DNA of 64,000 bases from Egbenema bharatensis (GTDB lineage Bacteria > Cyanobacteriota > Cyanobacteriia > Elainellales > Elainellaceae). The stretch's first letter is position 1. Every line of letters starts with the position of its first letter. The notes beneath the pieces were generated by a model. It saw only the letters and a program-made list of their open reading frames with translations, did not search any database and was not told where the DNA came from. Positions 52,816 through 62,348 of the stretch are shown piece after piece. The position numbers and the translations under genes were made by a program. The stretch covers positions 992,001 through 1,056,000 of the forward strand of contig NZ_CP182236.1 of the NCBI RefSeq assembly GCF_048077055.1. The letters run 5' to 3'.

Positions 52816-53301
52816 ATGAGCTACAGCACTGGATCGCCGACTCAACTCGCTACCTCTGACCGTCCTCAAGTGGCCCTTGCCATCCTGTATCAGAACGAAC
52901 GGTGTCTGCTTCAACTGCGGGACGATATCCCCACGATCGCCCATCCCGGTAAGTGGGCTTTTTTTGGTGGACATCTGGATCCAGGAGAAACCCCTGAAGC
53001 AGGACTTCAGCGAGAACTGATCGAAGAAATTGGCTACACTCCTCCCTCGGTAACGCTATTCAGCTCCTACCAGAACGATGCCCCGGTCGATCGCCATGTG
53101 TTCTACGCGCCACTGATTGTTGAGATAAATTCCCTCAGCCTGAATGAAGGCATGGACATGGGATTGGCGAGTTATTCAGAAATTCAGGCAGGTTACTGCT
53201 ACTCGCCTCACCTCCGGGAACACCGTCCGATCGCCTACCCCCATCAACAAATTTTGCTGGAGTTTTACCAATCCCGCGATCGGTTGAAATTGTACGATTG
53301 A
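52816..53301 (+). CDS. NUDIX hydrolase
   Basis: 161 residues. The Nudix box is complete from Gly52 (GHLDPGETPEAGLQ, then RELIEEIGY), matching G-x5-E-x7-REU-x-EE-x-GU. The enzyme cleaves nucleoside diphosphates linked to another group; the substrate cannot be told. The N-terminal GWAFF and IAHPGKW stretch is typical for sugar or NADH-type substrates. ATG at 52816, no strong ribosome-binding site. Confidence 0.9.
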   Translation: MSYSTGSPTQLATSDRPQVALAILYQNERCLLQLRDDIPTIAHPGKWAFFGGHLDPGETPEAGLQRELIEEIGYTPPSVTLFSSYQNDAPVDRHVFYAPLIVEINSLSLNEGMDMGLASYSEIQAGYCYSPHLREHRPIAYPHQQILLEFYQSRDRLKLYD

Positions 53302-53421
53302 TAGTAACTTTGCACTGAATTTAGCCATTGAAATTTTCACTCATCGCAGATAACCGACGATGAAAGGCTTACAGTGAAATATAGAGCAATCATCTAGAGC
53401 AAGTATCAGAGCGGGCAACTG

Positions 53422-54171
53422 ATGGCGAAGGCGAAATCCTCTCATACAAAACCGTACCGTGTTCGAGAAAGCACGAGGGCAAAGCACGTTAGCATCAAAG
53501 TGTCTCACCTGGGTGAGGTTGAGGTGGTGATCCCCCAAGGCTTCGATCGTCGGAAAATTCCAGAAATTCTGGAACGACGGAAAGACTGGATTGCCAAAAC
53601 CACTCAACGGATCGCCGCAGAACGGCAGTTGATGGCGGTCAAAACTCCTGAACCGGCGCAAAAACTCCCTTCCCATCTGGAACTGCGATCGATCGCTCAA
53701 ACCTGGTCTGTTAAATATTACCAGGGGGGTGGAAATCAGTTGATTGCCAATGTTTCAGGGACAAACCAACTGGCAGTTCATGCTTCCTTAGACCAACCCC
53801 AGGCTTGCTACCGCGTTTTAAGGCATTGGCTGATGCGCAAGGCAGAAGCTGAATTATTGCCCTGGTTACAGCAAGTCAGTCAAGAAATGAACCTTCCCTA
53901 CCACCAGGCTGCCGTTCGAGGTCAGAAAACCATTTGGGCAAGCTGTTCGGGCAAGAAAAACATCAGCCTGAACTATAAACTCCTGTTTTTGCCGTCCTAT
54001 CTGGTTCGCTATGTCTTTATCCACGAGCTGTGCCACACGGTTCACCTGAATCATTCGGTTCAATTCTGGAATTTGGTGGCTGAAAAAGAACCAGACTACA
54101 GGCTGTATGATTCTGAGCTAAACAAAGGCTGGTGCTATATTCCTGAGTGGGTTGAGCGATCGATCGACTAA
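53422..54171 (+). CDS. M48-like metallopeptidase, YgjP/WLM family
   Basis: 249 residues. The zinc motif HELCH is at about 201-205 with the following HLNHSVQFWNLVAEKEP, the YgjP/DUF45 family pattern; the upstream WASCSGKKNISLNYKLLFLPSYLVRYVFIHEL is also conserved. E. coli YgjP is a zinc-dependent UTP-binding protein rather than a proven protease. ATG at 53422. It lies 120 bp after the Nudix gene. Confidence 0.88.
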   Translation: MAKAKSSHTKPYRVRESTRAKHVSIKVSHLGEVEVVIPQGFDRRKIPEILERRKDWIAKTTQRIAAERQLMAVKTPEPAQKLPSHLELRSIAQTWSVKYYQGGGNQLIANVSGTNQLAVHASLDQPQACYRVLRHWLMRKAEAELLPWLQQVSQEMNLPYHQAAVRGQKTIWASCSGKKNISLNYKLLFLPSYLVRYVFIHELCHTVHLNHSVQFWNLVAEKEPDYRLYDSELNKGWCYIPEWVERSID

Positions 54172-54289
54172 CGAAATTGCCGTAGCCAATTCGCAAACCG
54201 ACACACTTGTGCTTGTGTAAAGTATAAGATTCAATACGATTAAGAACAGTCTTTAAGATAGAATACCTGTGTGGTGTGAATAGGTAATA

Positions 54290-54577
54290 ATGACTAGTCG
54301 GACTCTAATGCCAAATTTTGTCTCCGAATCACCTAGGGTTAATGCAGACTGTCTTGAGCAGGGATCTACCCAGTCTGTTCAGGTCAGTGCTCCAGATTCA
54401 GCAAACCTCATAAAGCTGAACAAGCTCCCTTACCAGGCAAATCATAAAGCTGAATTGATTCATCTTCAGGAAGATATTGATGCATTGCTTCAACAGCTTC
54501 AAACTTTGAAGCAGCAGCGTCTTGCCTCTGTTCCATCCTCATTAGATACGTCCGCAGACTTGCCGGTGCTGGTTTAG
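54290..54577 (+). CDS. small cyanobacterial protein, hypothetical
   Basis: 95 residues. The only conserved-looking part is the helix KAELIHLQEDIDALLQQLQTLKQQRLAS, a short coiled-coil, between polar flanks. A TAGAAT -10-like box sits about 30 bases upstream (54259-54264). It precedes the COG2345-type regulator in the same direction by about 120 bp and may share its transcript. Function unknown. Confidence 0.6.
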   Translation: MTSRTLMPNFVSESPRVNADCLEQGSTQSVQVSAPDSANLIKLNKLPYQANHKAELIHLQEDIDALLQQLQTLKQQRLASVPSSLDTSADLPVLV

Positions 54578-54700
54578 TCTAGGGTTCAGGTTTTTGCGGG
54601 TTGGAAATCTGTTTTAATCCACCTACAGTCATCGATCTCGCCCGTCTCCGTGGCTACAATAGGGTACTCACTCAATCCTTTCATAGTCCATTTCGGTGCA

Positions 54701-55342
54701 ATGATTGACGATAAGTCACCCGTCAAAGACCAAATTTTGCATCTTCTGAAGATGCAAGGGGCGCAGACAGCCACCCGACTGGCGGAACAAATCCACGTTT
54801 CTCCCATGGCAATTCGTCAGCATTTGCAGACTTTGAAGGCAAAAAGCTGGGTAACGTATCAAGAGGAACACCGTGCCTTAGGTCGTCCGGTCAAGCTCTG
54901 GCAATTGACCCCCCAATCTAACGATCGCTTTCCCGATCGCCATGTGGATCTGAGCCTGGATCTGCTGAGAAGCACTGAGTCTGCCTTTGGCCCGAAAGGT
55001 CTGGAACAGCTCATGGCAGAACGCAGACATCGCCAAATTCAAACTTATCGTCACCAATTGGCTGAGGGGTCTGCTTCAGGAAACTGGCAGCAGCGGGTTT
55101 GGGCAATGGCGCATCTGCGATCGCAGGAAGGCTATATGGCGGAAGTGATTGAGCAAGCCGATCAAACTCTCCTGCTCGTTGAAAACCACTGCCCCATCTG
55201 CATCGCAGCGCAAGCCTGTCAAAAGCTTTGCACAACAGAGTTAGAAGTCTTTCGTTCTGTTTTGGGAAAAACCGTGACCGTAGAGCGCATCGAGCATATC
55301 CTGCAAGGCGATCGACGTTGTGCCTATCGGATTACAGGGTAG
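54701..55342 (+). CDS. COG2345-type HTH transcriptional regulator (SufR-like)
   Basis: About 213 residues from the ATG at 54701; a start 51 bases earlier is possible. A winged HTH (DQILHLLKMQGAQTATRLAEQIHVSPMAIRQHLQTLKAKSWVTYQEE) is followed by a helical dimerisation region and a C-terminal Cys cluster (ENHCPICIAAQACQKLC and RRCAYRI). In cyanobacterial SufR, related Cys residues bind an Fe-S cluster and repress the suf operon. This protein differs from canonical SufR in the Cys spacing, so I call it a paralogue and give no symbol. No suf genes are nearby. Confidence 0.8.
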   Translation: MIDDKSPVKDQILHLLKMQGAQTATRLAEQIHVSPMAIRQHLQTLKAKSWVTYQEEHRALGRPVKLWQLTPQSNDRFPDRHVDLSLDLLRSTESAFGPKGLEQLMAERRHRQIQTYRHQLAEGSASGNWQQRVWAMAHLRSQEGYMAEVIEQADQTLLLVENHCPICIAAQACQKLCTTELEVFRSVLGKTVTVERIEHILQGDRRCAYRITG

Positions 55343-55351
55343 AGCAAGTCT

Positions 55352-55389
55352 CCTTACTCCCCACTCCCCACCCCCACTCCTCACTCCCC
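55352..55389. repeat. heptamer array at the recF 3' end
   Basis: ACTCCCC/ACTCCTC heptamers. The recF TGA stop (55383-55381) lies inside them. Confidence 0.75.
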
Positions 55390-56511
55390 ACAGATAAATC
55401 CCGATCGCACGGTCAGAATTTGCGACGATTTGAGCCACTGAGCATCAAAGGAACCCAGGTGAGTGGTGGTGATTAATGTTTGAAAACGATCTTGAATTGT
55501 TTCCAGAAGCTTGTTTTGACGGTTGAGATCCAACTCTGCCAGGACATCATCCAGGAGCAGCAGGGGCGGTTCGCCAACGACGGATTCGATCAGCTTGAGT
55601 TCTGCCAGTTTCAGGGCTAAAACCAGAGTGCGTTGCTGTCCCTGGGAACCATATTGCCGCGCTGGCGTTTGGTTGATGGTGAATTCCACTTCATCTCGAT
55701 GGGGCCCCACTAATGTTGTGCCCTGGTGCTGTTCGGCGATCGTCCGTTGTGCCAACTTATCTAAAAAGGCTTGCTGTACGGCTAAGGGTTCATCTTGTTC
55801 AGCGGGGACATTGGGGGCGTAGCGAATCTCTAACATTTCTGTACTGCTGCTGATAGCCTGATGCCAGGTTTGCGCCAGTGGGCCGAACCGATCGAGAACT
55901 CTGGCTCGTCGCCGAATCACCCGCGAACCGATCGCCGCTAACTGGGCATCCCAAATGGCAAGCTGTTCTAATTCAGGGAGGGGTTCCCCTGCTTCTTGCT
56001 GCCGCCGCCGCTGCTTCAGGAGGGCGTTTCGTTGACGGAGCACTGTATTGTACTGCTGCAAAATATAGGCATAAACGGGTTCCAGTTGAATCAGCAATGT
56101 ATCTAACCAACTGCGCCGCTCTCCGGGGCCGCCTCGAACGAGATCGAGATCCAGGCTGGAAAACTGCACAGCATTCATTACGCCCAAAAAGTCCAATTGT
56201 CGCCGCAAGGTTTCGCCGTTTAAACTCACCGTCCGCCGACCGTTATTGCGGAAGATGATCGCCAGATCTGCCGTTCCTGTCTCCCGCTCTAGCGTGGCTG
56301 TAATTTGCCCGATCGGTTCTCCATCCAGCACCAGTTCTCGATCGCGGAGGGCCCGATGCGATCGCAGGGTGGCTAACAGTTCTACGGCTTCCAGTAGATT
56401 GGATTTGCCCTGCGCATTATCTCCCAGCAAAATCGTTTTCGGGGCGGAAAACTCAATGTGCTGTTCTCGATAGTTGCGGAACTGTCTCAGGTGCAGAGTC
56501 TTCAAATACAT
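55381..56511 (-). CDS. recF: DNA replication and repair protein RecF
   Basis: 376 residues from the ATG at 56511; a TTG three codons earlier is in frame. ABC-type ATPase of RecF: LHLRQFRNYREQHIEF, Walker A LGDNAQGKSNLLEAVELL, signature GSQGQQRTLVLALKLAEL, Walker B LLLLDDVLAELD, and ITTTHLGSF. It loads RecA at gaps in damaged DNA with RecO and RecR. The C-terminal residues (RSGFICGE) and stop are formed by the heptamer repeat; the conserved core ends before this. Confidence 0.96.
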   Translation of the reverse strand: MYLKTLHLRQFRNYREQHIEFSAPKTILLGDNAQGKSNLLEAVELLATLRSHRALRDRELVLDGEPIGQITATLERETGTADLAIIFRNNGRRTVSLNGETLRRQLDFLGVMNAVQFSSLDLDLVRGGPGERRSWLDTLLIQLEPVYAYILQQYNTVLRQRNALLKQRRRQQEAGEPLPELEQLAIWDAQLAAIGSRVIRRRARVLDRFGPLAQTWHQAISSSTEMLEIRYAPNVPAEQDEPLAVQQAFLDKLAQRTIAEQHQGTTLVGPHRDEVEFTINQTPARQYGSQGQQRTLVLALKLAELKLIESVVGEPPLLLLDDVLAELDLNRQNKLLETIQDRFQTLITTTHLGSFDAQWLKSSQILTVRSGFICGE

Positions 56512-56734
56512 GAACGGCAAGTTTCTTTAAGATCCAGCTTTTAAGATCCAGCTTTAAGATCCAGAATGCCATCTTCTGAGGTGCTGGATTGGACGAGGTG
56601 CCCCCATCATGTCTAAACTTTTTAGTACGATGTAGAGGTCTATCATCCATGCTATAAGTTTTGTAACAGTGCACGCCCTGATCGCCGTCTGCGTCATGTT
56701 CTGAGCTGCAAAAGTCAATGGAGGAGTCAACATC

Positions 56735-57205
56735 ATGGACGATATGTTAATCGATCGCCTGCTGGAGGATCTGAAGCAACCTGATGAAGACATTCGGGAG
56801 CAGGCAACCACTGAATTGTGGCAGCTTTGGTTCAGGCAAAAAGGAGAGTACGGTCTGGAAATCCTGAAGGAGAGTCAGGAGCACCTGGAAAATGGTGACT
56901 TTTCTGGTGCAGAGGCGATTCTGACTGATCTGATTGCTGATCAGCCAGATTTTGCGGAAGCCTGGAATCGCCGTGCTGTTCTCCGCTACATTCTGGGAGA
57001 TTACAAAAAATCGCTGGTAGATTGCCAGCGAACCGTTGAATTGAATCCTCTTCACTTTGGGGCGTTTCACGGCATGGGGCTGTGTCACGCGGCTCTGGGT
57101 AACTACCGGGAAGCCATTAAAGCGTTTCGTCGGACTCTGGACATTCAGCCGCACGATCTTTTGAATCAGCGATTGATTCTAGAATGCACTGCAAGACTCA
57201 GCTAA
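56735..57205 (+). CDS. TPR-repeat protein
   Basis: 156 residues. Three tetratricopeptide repeats span about residues 45-150 (ENGDFSGAEAILTDLIADQPDFAEAWNRRAVLRYILGDYKKSLVDCQRTVELNPLHFGAFHGMGLCHAALGNYREAIKAFRRTLDIQP). The acidic N-terminal helix (DRLLEDLKQPDEDIREQATTELWQLWFRQKGEYGLEIL) is HEAT-like. It is cytosolic and binds proteins. GGAGGAG is upstream of the ATG. Its TAA stop is directly followed by a palindromic element. Confidence 0.85.
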   Translation: MDDMLIDRLLEDLKQPDEDIREQATTELWQLWFRQKGEYGLEILKESQEHLENGDFSGAEAILTDLIADQPDFAEAWNRRAVLRYILGDYKKSLVDCQRTVELNPLHFGAFHGMGLCHAALGNYREAIKAFRRTLDIQPHDLLNQRLILECTARLS

Positions 57206-57441
57206 GGATCGTAAACTAAATAACCTGTAAATTGTTTACTTTGGTGACTGGTGTTCTACTTTGGTTGACTGGGCAGGCAAGACTTCGGATCTCGGCGTGA
57301 GCTCGATCGAACGCTTGAACTCAGGTATTCGGCGAGAACTTCGGCGTGAGCCCTTCGGCTTGAGCTCAGGTCGAACGCTCAGTCGAGCCGTCGAAACGCT
57401 GCCCACCCCCACAAGAATTCCAGATTATTCAGTCCGCCTTT
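57206..57441. repeat. palindromic element copy 6 split by a nested insertion
   Basis: The element starts GGATCGTAAACTAAATAACCTG at the base after the TPR stop and reaches TGACTGGGCAGGCAAGA (57282). It resumes at about 57400 with GCCCACCCCCACAAGAATTCC to about 57441. Between lie about 117 bp (57283-57399) of a different sequence with GGCGTGAGC, GAGCTCAGGTCGAACG and inverted TTCGGC/GCCG parts. Confidence 0.7.
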
Positions 57442-57521
57442 CTAATTCACTCAGGATTATCGTTCTGCGTGAATGGGCTGGCTCTGCAAATTGATTCTGC
57501 AACTCTGGGTTTAAAATCCCC

Positions 57522-58085
57522 TTACCCCGATACCCGTGCGCCGATCGTCTTCTGGAATGCAGGACGCTCCATCAAACGTTTCAGATAGGACGAAATCGCA
57601 GCATAGTCATCAAAGCCAATTTTGAGCATGATGGGCATATAAGCCAGGAAAGAGCCAACTGCCACATCTGCAATACTGAACCGATCGCCCAGAATAAACG
57701 ATCGGGTTTCCAAATGCTGATTTAGCATCGTTAGCAATCGCGGCATTTCCCGTTCCCGGCTGGCCTCTACAAACACTCCAGGGCCAAAGGTCGCATTGGC
57801 AAATAGCACCCATTGAGCTAACTCGGCCCGTTGCGCCGGAGTTTCAACCGTTTCATCGTATTGATCGGCCAGATAGAGCAAGATTGCTCCCGACTCCCAC
57901 AGCTTTAAGTCCCCCTCGACGATCGCAGGCACTTTACCGACGGGATTAATCTCCAGAAAGGCAGGCTGACGATGTTCTCCAGCCTGGAGATCCAGTGAAA
58001 TATATTCGTAGGGCAAGCCCAATTCTTCCAGATACCACTGAACGATCGACGCTCTGGTTCTGGCTCCACCATAAAGAGAAATCAT
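57522..58085 (-). CDS. glutathione S-transferase family protein
   Basis: About 187 residues from the ATG at 58085 (a GTG four codons earlier is in frame). N-terminal thioredoxin fold: SLYGGARTRASIVQWYLEELGLPYEYISLDLQAGEHRQPAFLEINPVGKVPAIVEGDLKLWESGAILLYLADQY, with the cis-Pro and SNAIxxYL-like GSH contacts. The C-terminal helical domain contains FILGDRFSIADVAVGSFLAYM. It is a soluble GST for conjugation or detoxification. Confidence 0.92.
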   Translation of the reverse strand: MISLYGGARTRASIVQWYLEELGLPYEYISLDLQAGEHRQPAFLEINPVGKVPAIVEGDLKLWESGAILLYLADQYDETVETPAQRAELAQWVLFANATFGPGVFVEASREREMPRLLTMLNQHLETRSFILGDRFSIADVAVGSFLAYMPIMLKIGFDDYAAISSYLKRLMERPAFQKTIGARVSG

Positions 58086-58103
58086 TGGCGAATGCACCTG
58101 GGG

Positions 58104-58568
58104 CTAAAGTACCTGATGGGTGTAGGAATGCTGTTTCACGTTGTCTTCCGTTTTGACAATGCGCTCTGAGTTTAGCACTCGCTTACGATCGGTGGAAAAG
58201 TTGAAATCTGCTTTGGTAGAACCGATCGGGATAATCTCCTGGGCGGACGGACGTTTTTTGTAGGTGCGAGCAGCAGCCGTCAACCGTTCAGCAAAGTCAT
58301 CACAAAACTGGGTTTCGGGGGGAAAGCCTGCGGGAAGCTGCGGGCTTTCGTTGGGCAAAACGGCTCCCAAAGTCGTACCGTAAGCCAGTTCGTAGGAGGT
58401 TGCAATGCCTTTGGTAATGGCTTCCAGAGCCGCAGAAGGAATCGGTTCAGCAATCCTGACCTGATGCACTTCACCATCGTCTTTGATGAAGCAGGTCGCT
58501 AAACCGATCGCAATATAATCATCGGCTGTCAAATCAGCGGCGTTGGGGTACACGATCGCAGTGGTCAT
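58104..58568 (-). CDS. conserved cyanobacterial protein of unknown function
   Basis: 154 residues: DDYIAIGLATCFIKDDGEVHQVRIAEPIPSAALEAITKGIATSYELAYGTTLGAVL, then a region of charged segments and a C-terminal QHSYTHQVL. I recall near-identical N-terminal sequences in other cyanobacteria without a named function. No signal or membrane segment. ATG at 58568. It precedes the GST gene by 18 bp on the same strand and may be co-transcribed. Confidence 0.75.
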   Translation of the reverse strand: MTTAIVYPNAADLTADDYIAIGLATCFIKDDGEVHQVRIAEPIPSAALEAITKGIATSYELAYGTTLGAVLPNESPQLPAGFPPETQFCDDFAERLTAAARTYKKRPSAQEIIPIGSTKADFNFSTDRKRVLNSERIVKTEDNVKQHSYTHQVL

Positions 58569-59107
58569 AAGAATTTAAGTTCAGAACATCTTGCGTGAAT
58601 GAACCGATCCTATCCTGTTTCGATCGTCTCGTTCTTGAAGCTCTGTTGCGAGCAGTCGCTTGACGAAGCGCGCGCGACCTCCGATTACCCTGTCAGATCT
58701 AAAGGTTTATCCCCATTCTTTGTAATGCTGCATAGAATTTGCCCCACCGCCTGCGGTTCCTCCCCTTAGCCTACCGTGTACACAGATCTTGACTGGGAGG
58801 CTCAAACCCTGATAGATCCCCCTAAATCCCCCTTAAAAAGGGGACTTCTAATCCGGTTCCCTCCTGTTTAAGGAGGGTTAGGGAGGATCAAACCCAGTCG
58901 TGGCTAGAGCAGATGACTTGTGTGTACACCTTAGCCCCTTAGCAAGGAGAGGTTGGGAGGGGTCGTCCTAATGTGCGACTGTATAGAGAATTAGTATTCG
59001 ATCTGAACGCTTAAGGAGCTTTGCAACAATCTGTTTTAAGGGCGCACTACTGTGCACCCCTACCGGGGCTGCTATTTTCCCGCATACCCCTTAGACCCGC
59101 GTACCCC
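58569..59107. repeat. intergenic region with CCCCCTTAAAAAGGGG palindrome and hairpin repeat
   Basis: A CTAAATCCCCCTTAAAAAGG-type palindrome and its companion CCTCCTGTTTAAGGAGGGTTAGGGAGG span about 58811-58888. A GGGCGCACTACTGTGCACCCC hairpin with a CCCGCATACCCC tail lies at about 59040-59090. No gene seen in this 540-bp gap. Confidence 0.7.
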
Positions 59108-59842
59108 TTAGATATGAATACCGCACTCCGTCTTACCTGATCCCCGCCAGCGTCCAGCGCGCTCATCTTCACCATCTGCCACAGGAGTTGTGATCGGTTC
59201 ATCGCCAATACTGGGATAGCCCTGATCGTGCAGCGGATTGTAAATCATCTTGTGCTTTGCCACATAGTCCCAGGTTTGCTTCCGCGTCCAGGCTGCCAGG
59301 GGGTTCACCTTGAGCCGTTGCTGTTTATCTAGCTCAAAAACGGGCATATTTGCCCGAGTCACTGCCTGATCGCGACGACGACCCGTAATCCAGGCAACGG
59401 TATTCAGTTCATCCAATCCCCGGTTGAGCGGTTCAATCTTGGTCAGGTGGTGGAATTGTTCAATGTCTTTGTCCCACAGAGCTTCACCGTAGCGATCGGC
59501 AAACGCTTCACGGGTATTGACTTCTGGCGTTTTGTATACCCGCAGATCGAGGTTGTATAGCTCCTTAGCTTTAGCAACCAATTCCAAGGTTTGGGGGAAA
59601 TGGTAAAGGGTATCCAGAAAAATCACTGGAACGGGTTGGGCGGGTTGAAGCTGACGATATAAAATGTCGGTAATCATTACATCGTCAACGTTGAACGCAC
59701 TGGTCTGGACAAAGCCAGTGGGAATATTTTCAACGCACCACGCCAAAATTTCTTGAGGATGAGCCGTTTCAAATCGTTGGTTTAGCTCATCTAAATTAAA
59801 ATTCACCGCATTACCTGCTTGGGGTTCTGTAGAAGTCGTCAT
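59108..59842 (-). CDS. cysH: phosphoadenylyl-sulfate reductase
   Basis: 244 residues: VQTSAFNVDDVMITDILYRQL, VIFLDTLYHFPQTLELVAKAKELY, VAWITGRRRDQAVTRANMPVFELD, NPLAAWTRKQTWDYVAKHKMIYNPLHDQGYPSIGDEPITTPV, and the C-terminal ECGIH with the catalytic Cys. It reduces PAPS to sulfite with thioredoxin in assimilatory sulfate reduction. The lack of extra CC pairs suggests the PAPS rather than the APS type. ATG at 59842. Confidence 0.95.
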   Translation of the reverse strand: MTTSTEPQAGNAVNFNLDELNQRFETAHPQEILAWCVENIPTGFVQTSAFNVDDVMITDILYRQLQPAQPVPVIFLDTLYHFPQTLELVAKAKELYNLDLRVYKTPEVNTREAFADRYGEALWDKDIEQFHHLTKIEPLNRGLDELNTVAWITGRRRDQAVTRANMPVFELDKQQRLKVNPLAAWTRKQTWDYVAKHKMIYNPLHDQGYPSIGDEPITTPVADGEDERAGRWRGSGKTECGIHI

Positions 59843-60129
59843 GCCCCTTCCTGTTGTTCACATCTTTAACTTCAGTAAAAATTCTATCGTGTTATGTCAC
59901 CTAACACGATCGGAAATCCGATCATTACAGCCTGGATCCAGTCCAGATTAAAGATGAGCCATTCCAGCGATCGTAGTCTGCAGCAGCGGTTATAAAGATA
60001 AAACGGGGGCAGTTGCCAGGTTCAGAGCCAGAAGCCAAAGGATAGAAAGACCACAAGCTGCTCTCCTCTCCCTTGTCTCCTGGCTCTTGTTGATTATTGC
60101 GCCATAATGGCTCGAACAGCCCGAACCTA

Positions 60130-61896
60130 CTAAGAGGCCACCTTAGCAGACGATCGCCGTCGGGTGCCGACGCTGGGACTCGCCACAGGTAGCTCCAGGG
60201 GAGTCTGAAGTAAAAACACCAGAGTGGGATTGCTCTGAAGTTCCCGGCGGATTAACCGTCGCAGTTCCGTTTCAATGTCTCCTTGTAATCGCTTCCAGTC
60301 TAGTTCCGCTAAATTATCCAGGCTGCGAGTCAGTTCTGCCCATCGATCGGTCACAGCCAGTCCAATCGTTTGGGCGATCGCCTTCTCTAACCGCTCCCGA
60401 TCAACGGAAGTGGCGACACCCCGTAAATGAATTTCCGGTTTGGCGATCAATTCACCCGTCCAGCTTAACGCTGCTGCAATGGTGACAATGCCATCCTCTG
60501 CTAACTGCTGCCGCTCCTTCAGAACGCGATCGTGAACAATACCAGAATGGGAGGAGTCTACTAACTCAATACCAGAAGGTACTTTGTCAATAATCCGAAT
60601 GCTGTCGCGGGTGAGTTCTACCACGTCACCATTGTCAACGATCACCATGTTTTCGGCTGGAACTCCCATGCTTTGAGCCGTCTCCGAGTGCTTCACCAGC
60701 ATCCGGTGTTCTCCATGCACGGGTAGGAAAAACTGCGGACGGGTCAGGGCTAGCATCAACTTCTGATCTTCCTGGGAACCGTGACCGGAAACATGAATGC
60801 CTTTGTCACGTCCATAGATCACCTTTGCTCCCTGCATCATCAGCTTGTCAATTGTGTTGACAACTGCGATCGTGTTGCCAGGGATTGGGTTAGCCGAAAA
60901 GACAACCGTATCCCCAGCTCGAATCTTGATCTGGCGATGCTGCTGATTGGCAATACGGGTCATGGCTGCCATCGGCTCTCCCTGGGAACCCGTCGAGAGC
61001 ACCAGGACTTTTTCGTCGGGTAGCTTGTTGGCCATGTTGAGTGGCACAAACAGATCATCCTCACAGTGGATGTATCCCAGCTTCCGCGCATGGGCAATCA
61101 CGTTCAGCATTGAGCGACCTAATATCGCTACCGATCGCCCGTGTTTCTTTGCCAGTTGCAGAATGATGTTCACTCGATGCACGGAGGAGGCAAAGGTGGT
61201 TACCAGTAATCGTCCTTGTGCTCCAGCAAAAACGCGATCGAGATTCGGCAAAACCGACTTCTCAGACGGAGTAAACCCAGGTACTTCTGAGTTGGTTGAA
61301 TCGCTAATCAGGCACAGCACGCCCTTTTCGCCATGATCTGCCAATCGTTGGAAATCTACCGTTTCCCCATCCACAGGGGTGTGGTCGATCTTGAAATCTC
61401 CCGTGTGGATAATGACACCGAGGGGAGTATGAATCGCCACAGAATAGCTATCGGCCATGGAGTGGGTATTGCGGATATATTCCACTAAAAAGGATGATCC
61501 AACCCGCACCATATCACGGGGTTGCACCGTCCGGAGTTCTGTGCGATCGGAAACGCCTGCCTCTTCCAGCTTGTCCTGTAGCAGTGACATTGCCAAACGA
61601 GGGCCATAGATAACGGGAATATCAAACTGCTTCAGGTGGAAAGCAATTCCGCCGATGTGGTCTTCATGCCCGTGGGTGACGATCATCCCCTTAATCTTGT
61701 GGCGATTTTCACGCAAATAGGTCGTGTCTGGCAGAACAATTTGAATGCCATGCATCCCATTGGTGGGGAACCCCAAGCCTGCATCCAGCAGAATGATCTC
61801 GTCGTTGTATTCAAAGACGCAGGTGTTCTTGCCAATTTCGTGCAATCCACCGAGGGGAATGATTTTGATGGAATTTGAGGAACCGTTTTGACTCAT
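60130..61896 (-). CDS. rnj: ribonuclease J
   Basis: 588 residues from the ATG at 61896, with AAAGGA six bases upstream; an earlier in-frame ATG at 61920 is less supported. Metallo-beta-lactamase/beta-CASP RNase: IIPLGGLHEIGKN, MIVTHGHEDHIGG (zinc ligands), VIIHTGDFKIDHTPVDG, SDSTNSEVPGFTPSE, LSTGSQGEPMAAMTRIA, and HVSGHGSQEDQKLMLALTRPQFFLPVHGEHRM. Both 5'-exo and endonuclease activity in mRNA decay and rRNA processing are known for the family. It is last in asd-dapA-rnj, an arrangement conserved in cyanobacteria. Confidence 0.96.
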   Translation of the reverse strand: MSQNGSSNSIKIIPLGGLHEIGKNTCVFEYNDEIILLDAGLGFPTNGMHGIQIVLPDTTYLRENRHKIKGMIVTHGHEDHIGGIAFHLKQFDIPVIYGPRLAMSLLQDKLEEAGVSDRTELRTVQPRDMVRVGSSFLVEYIRNTHSMADSYSVAIHTPLGVIIHTGDFKIDHTPVDGETVDFQRLADHGEKGVLCLISDSTNSEVPGFTPSEKSVLPNLDRVFAGAQGRLLVTTFASSVHRVNIILQLAKKHGRSVAILGRSMLNVIAHARKLGYIHCEDDLFVPLNMANKLPDEKVLVLSTGSQGEPMAAMTRIANQQHRQIKIRAGDTVVFSANPIPGNTIAVVNTIDKLMMQGAKVIYGRDKGIHVSGHGSQEDQKLMLALTRPQFFLPVHGEHRMLVKHSETAQSMGVPAENMVIVDNGDVVELTRDSIRIIDKVPSGIELVDSSHSGIVHDRVLKERQQLAEDGIVTIAAALSWTGELIAKPEIHLRGVATSVDRERLEKAIAQTIGLAVTDRWAELTRSLDNLAELDWKRLQGDIETELRRLIRRELQSNPTLVFLLQTPLELPVASPSVGTRRRSSAKVAS

Positions 61897-62348
61897 GTGT
61901 TTCCTTTGTGTGTCCTTCAATGTGTAGGGTTAAGTCTGAGTTGTTGCTAAATGAACAAGAGATAAATTGAGTAACCAGGCAGATGTTAGGGAATTGAGGT
62001 TGTAGTGTGAATCGATGGCGGGGTGATGAGCGGTCAGGGTAACAACGATGAAAGTCAAAATTAAGAAAAACGAGATCTAAGCTTGACCGTTAAACCTGGA
62101 ACCGTTAATGAAGCAAGCCTACGCGTGTTGATCCGATCGCTGCGGCTTAATCCTCTGCTGGGTTTAACTGACATCCTTTAACTGACATCCAATGGACTGC
62201 ATCCAGATCCATCGTTCCTAAACTCACCTTTCCATATTCAGTTGTCTAAAACTCGTCAAATAGATCAAATAGAAATTGGTGATGACACGCGCTTCAATAA
62301 TGCTGATCGAATTCTCTGGCTGACGGTATCTGCGAACCGCTCACCCTA
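61897..62348. other. dapA-rnj intergenic region
   Basis: 450 bp with no gene I can support. A 14-bp direct repeat, TTTAACTGACATCC, occurs twice in tandem at 62163-62190. A promoter for rnj is expected here. Confidence 0.5.
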
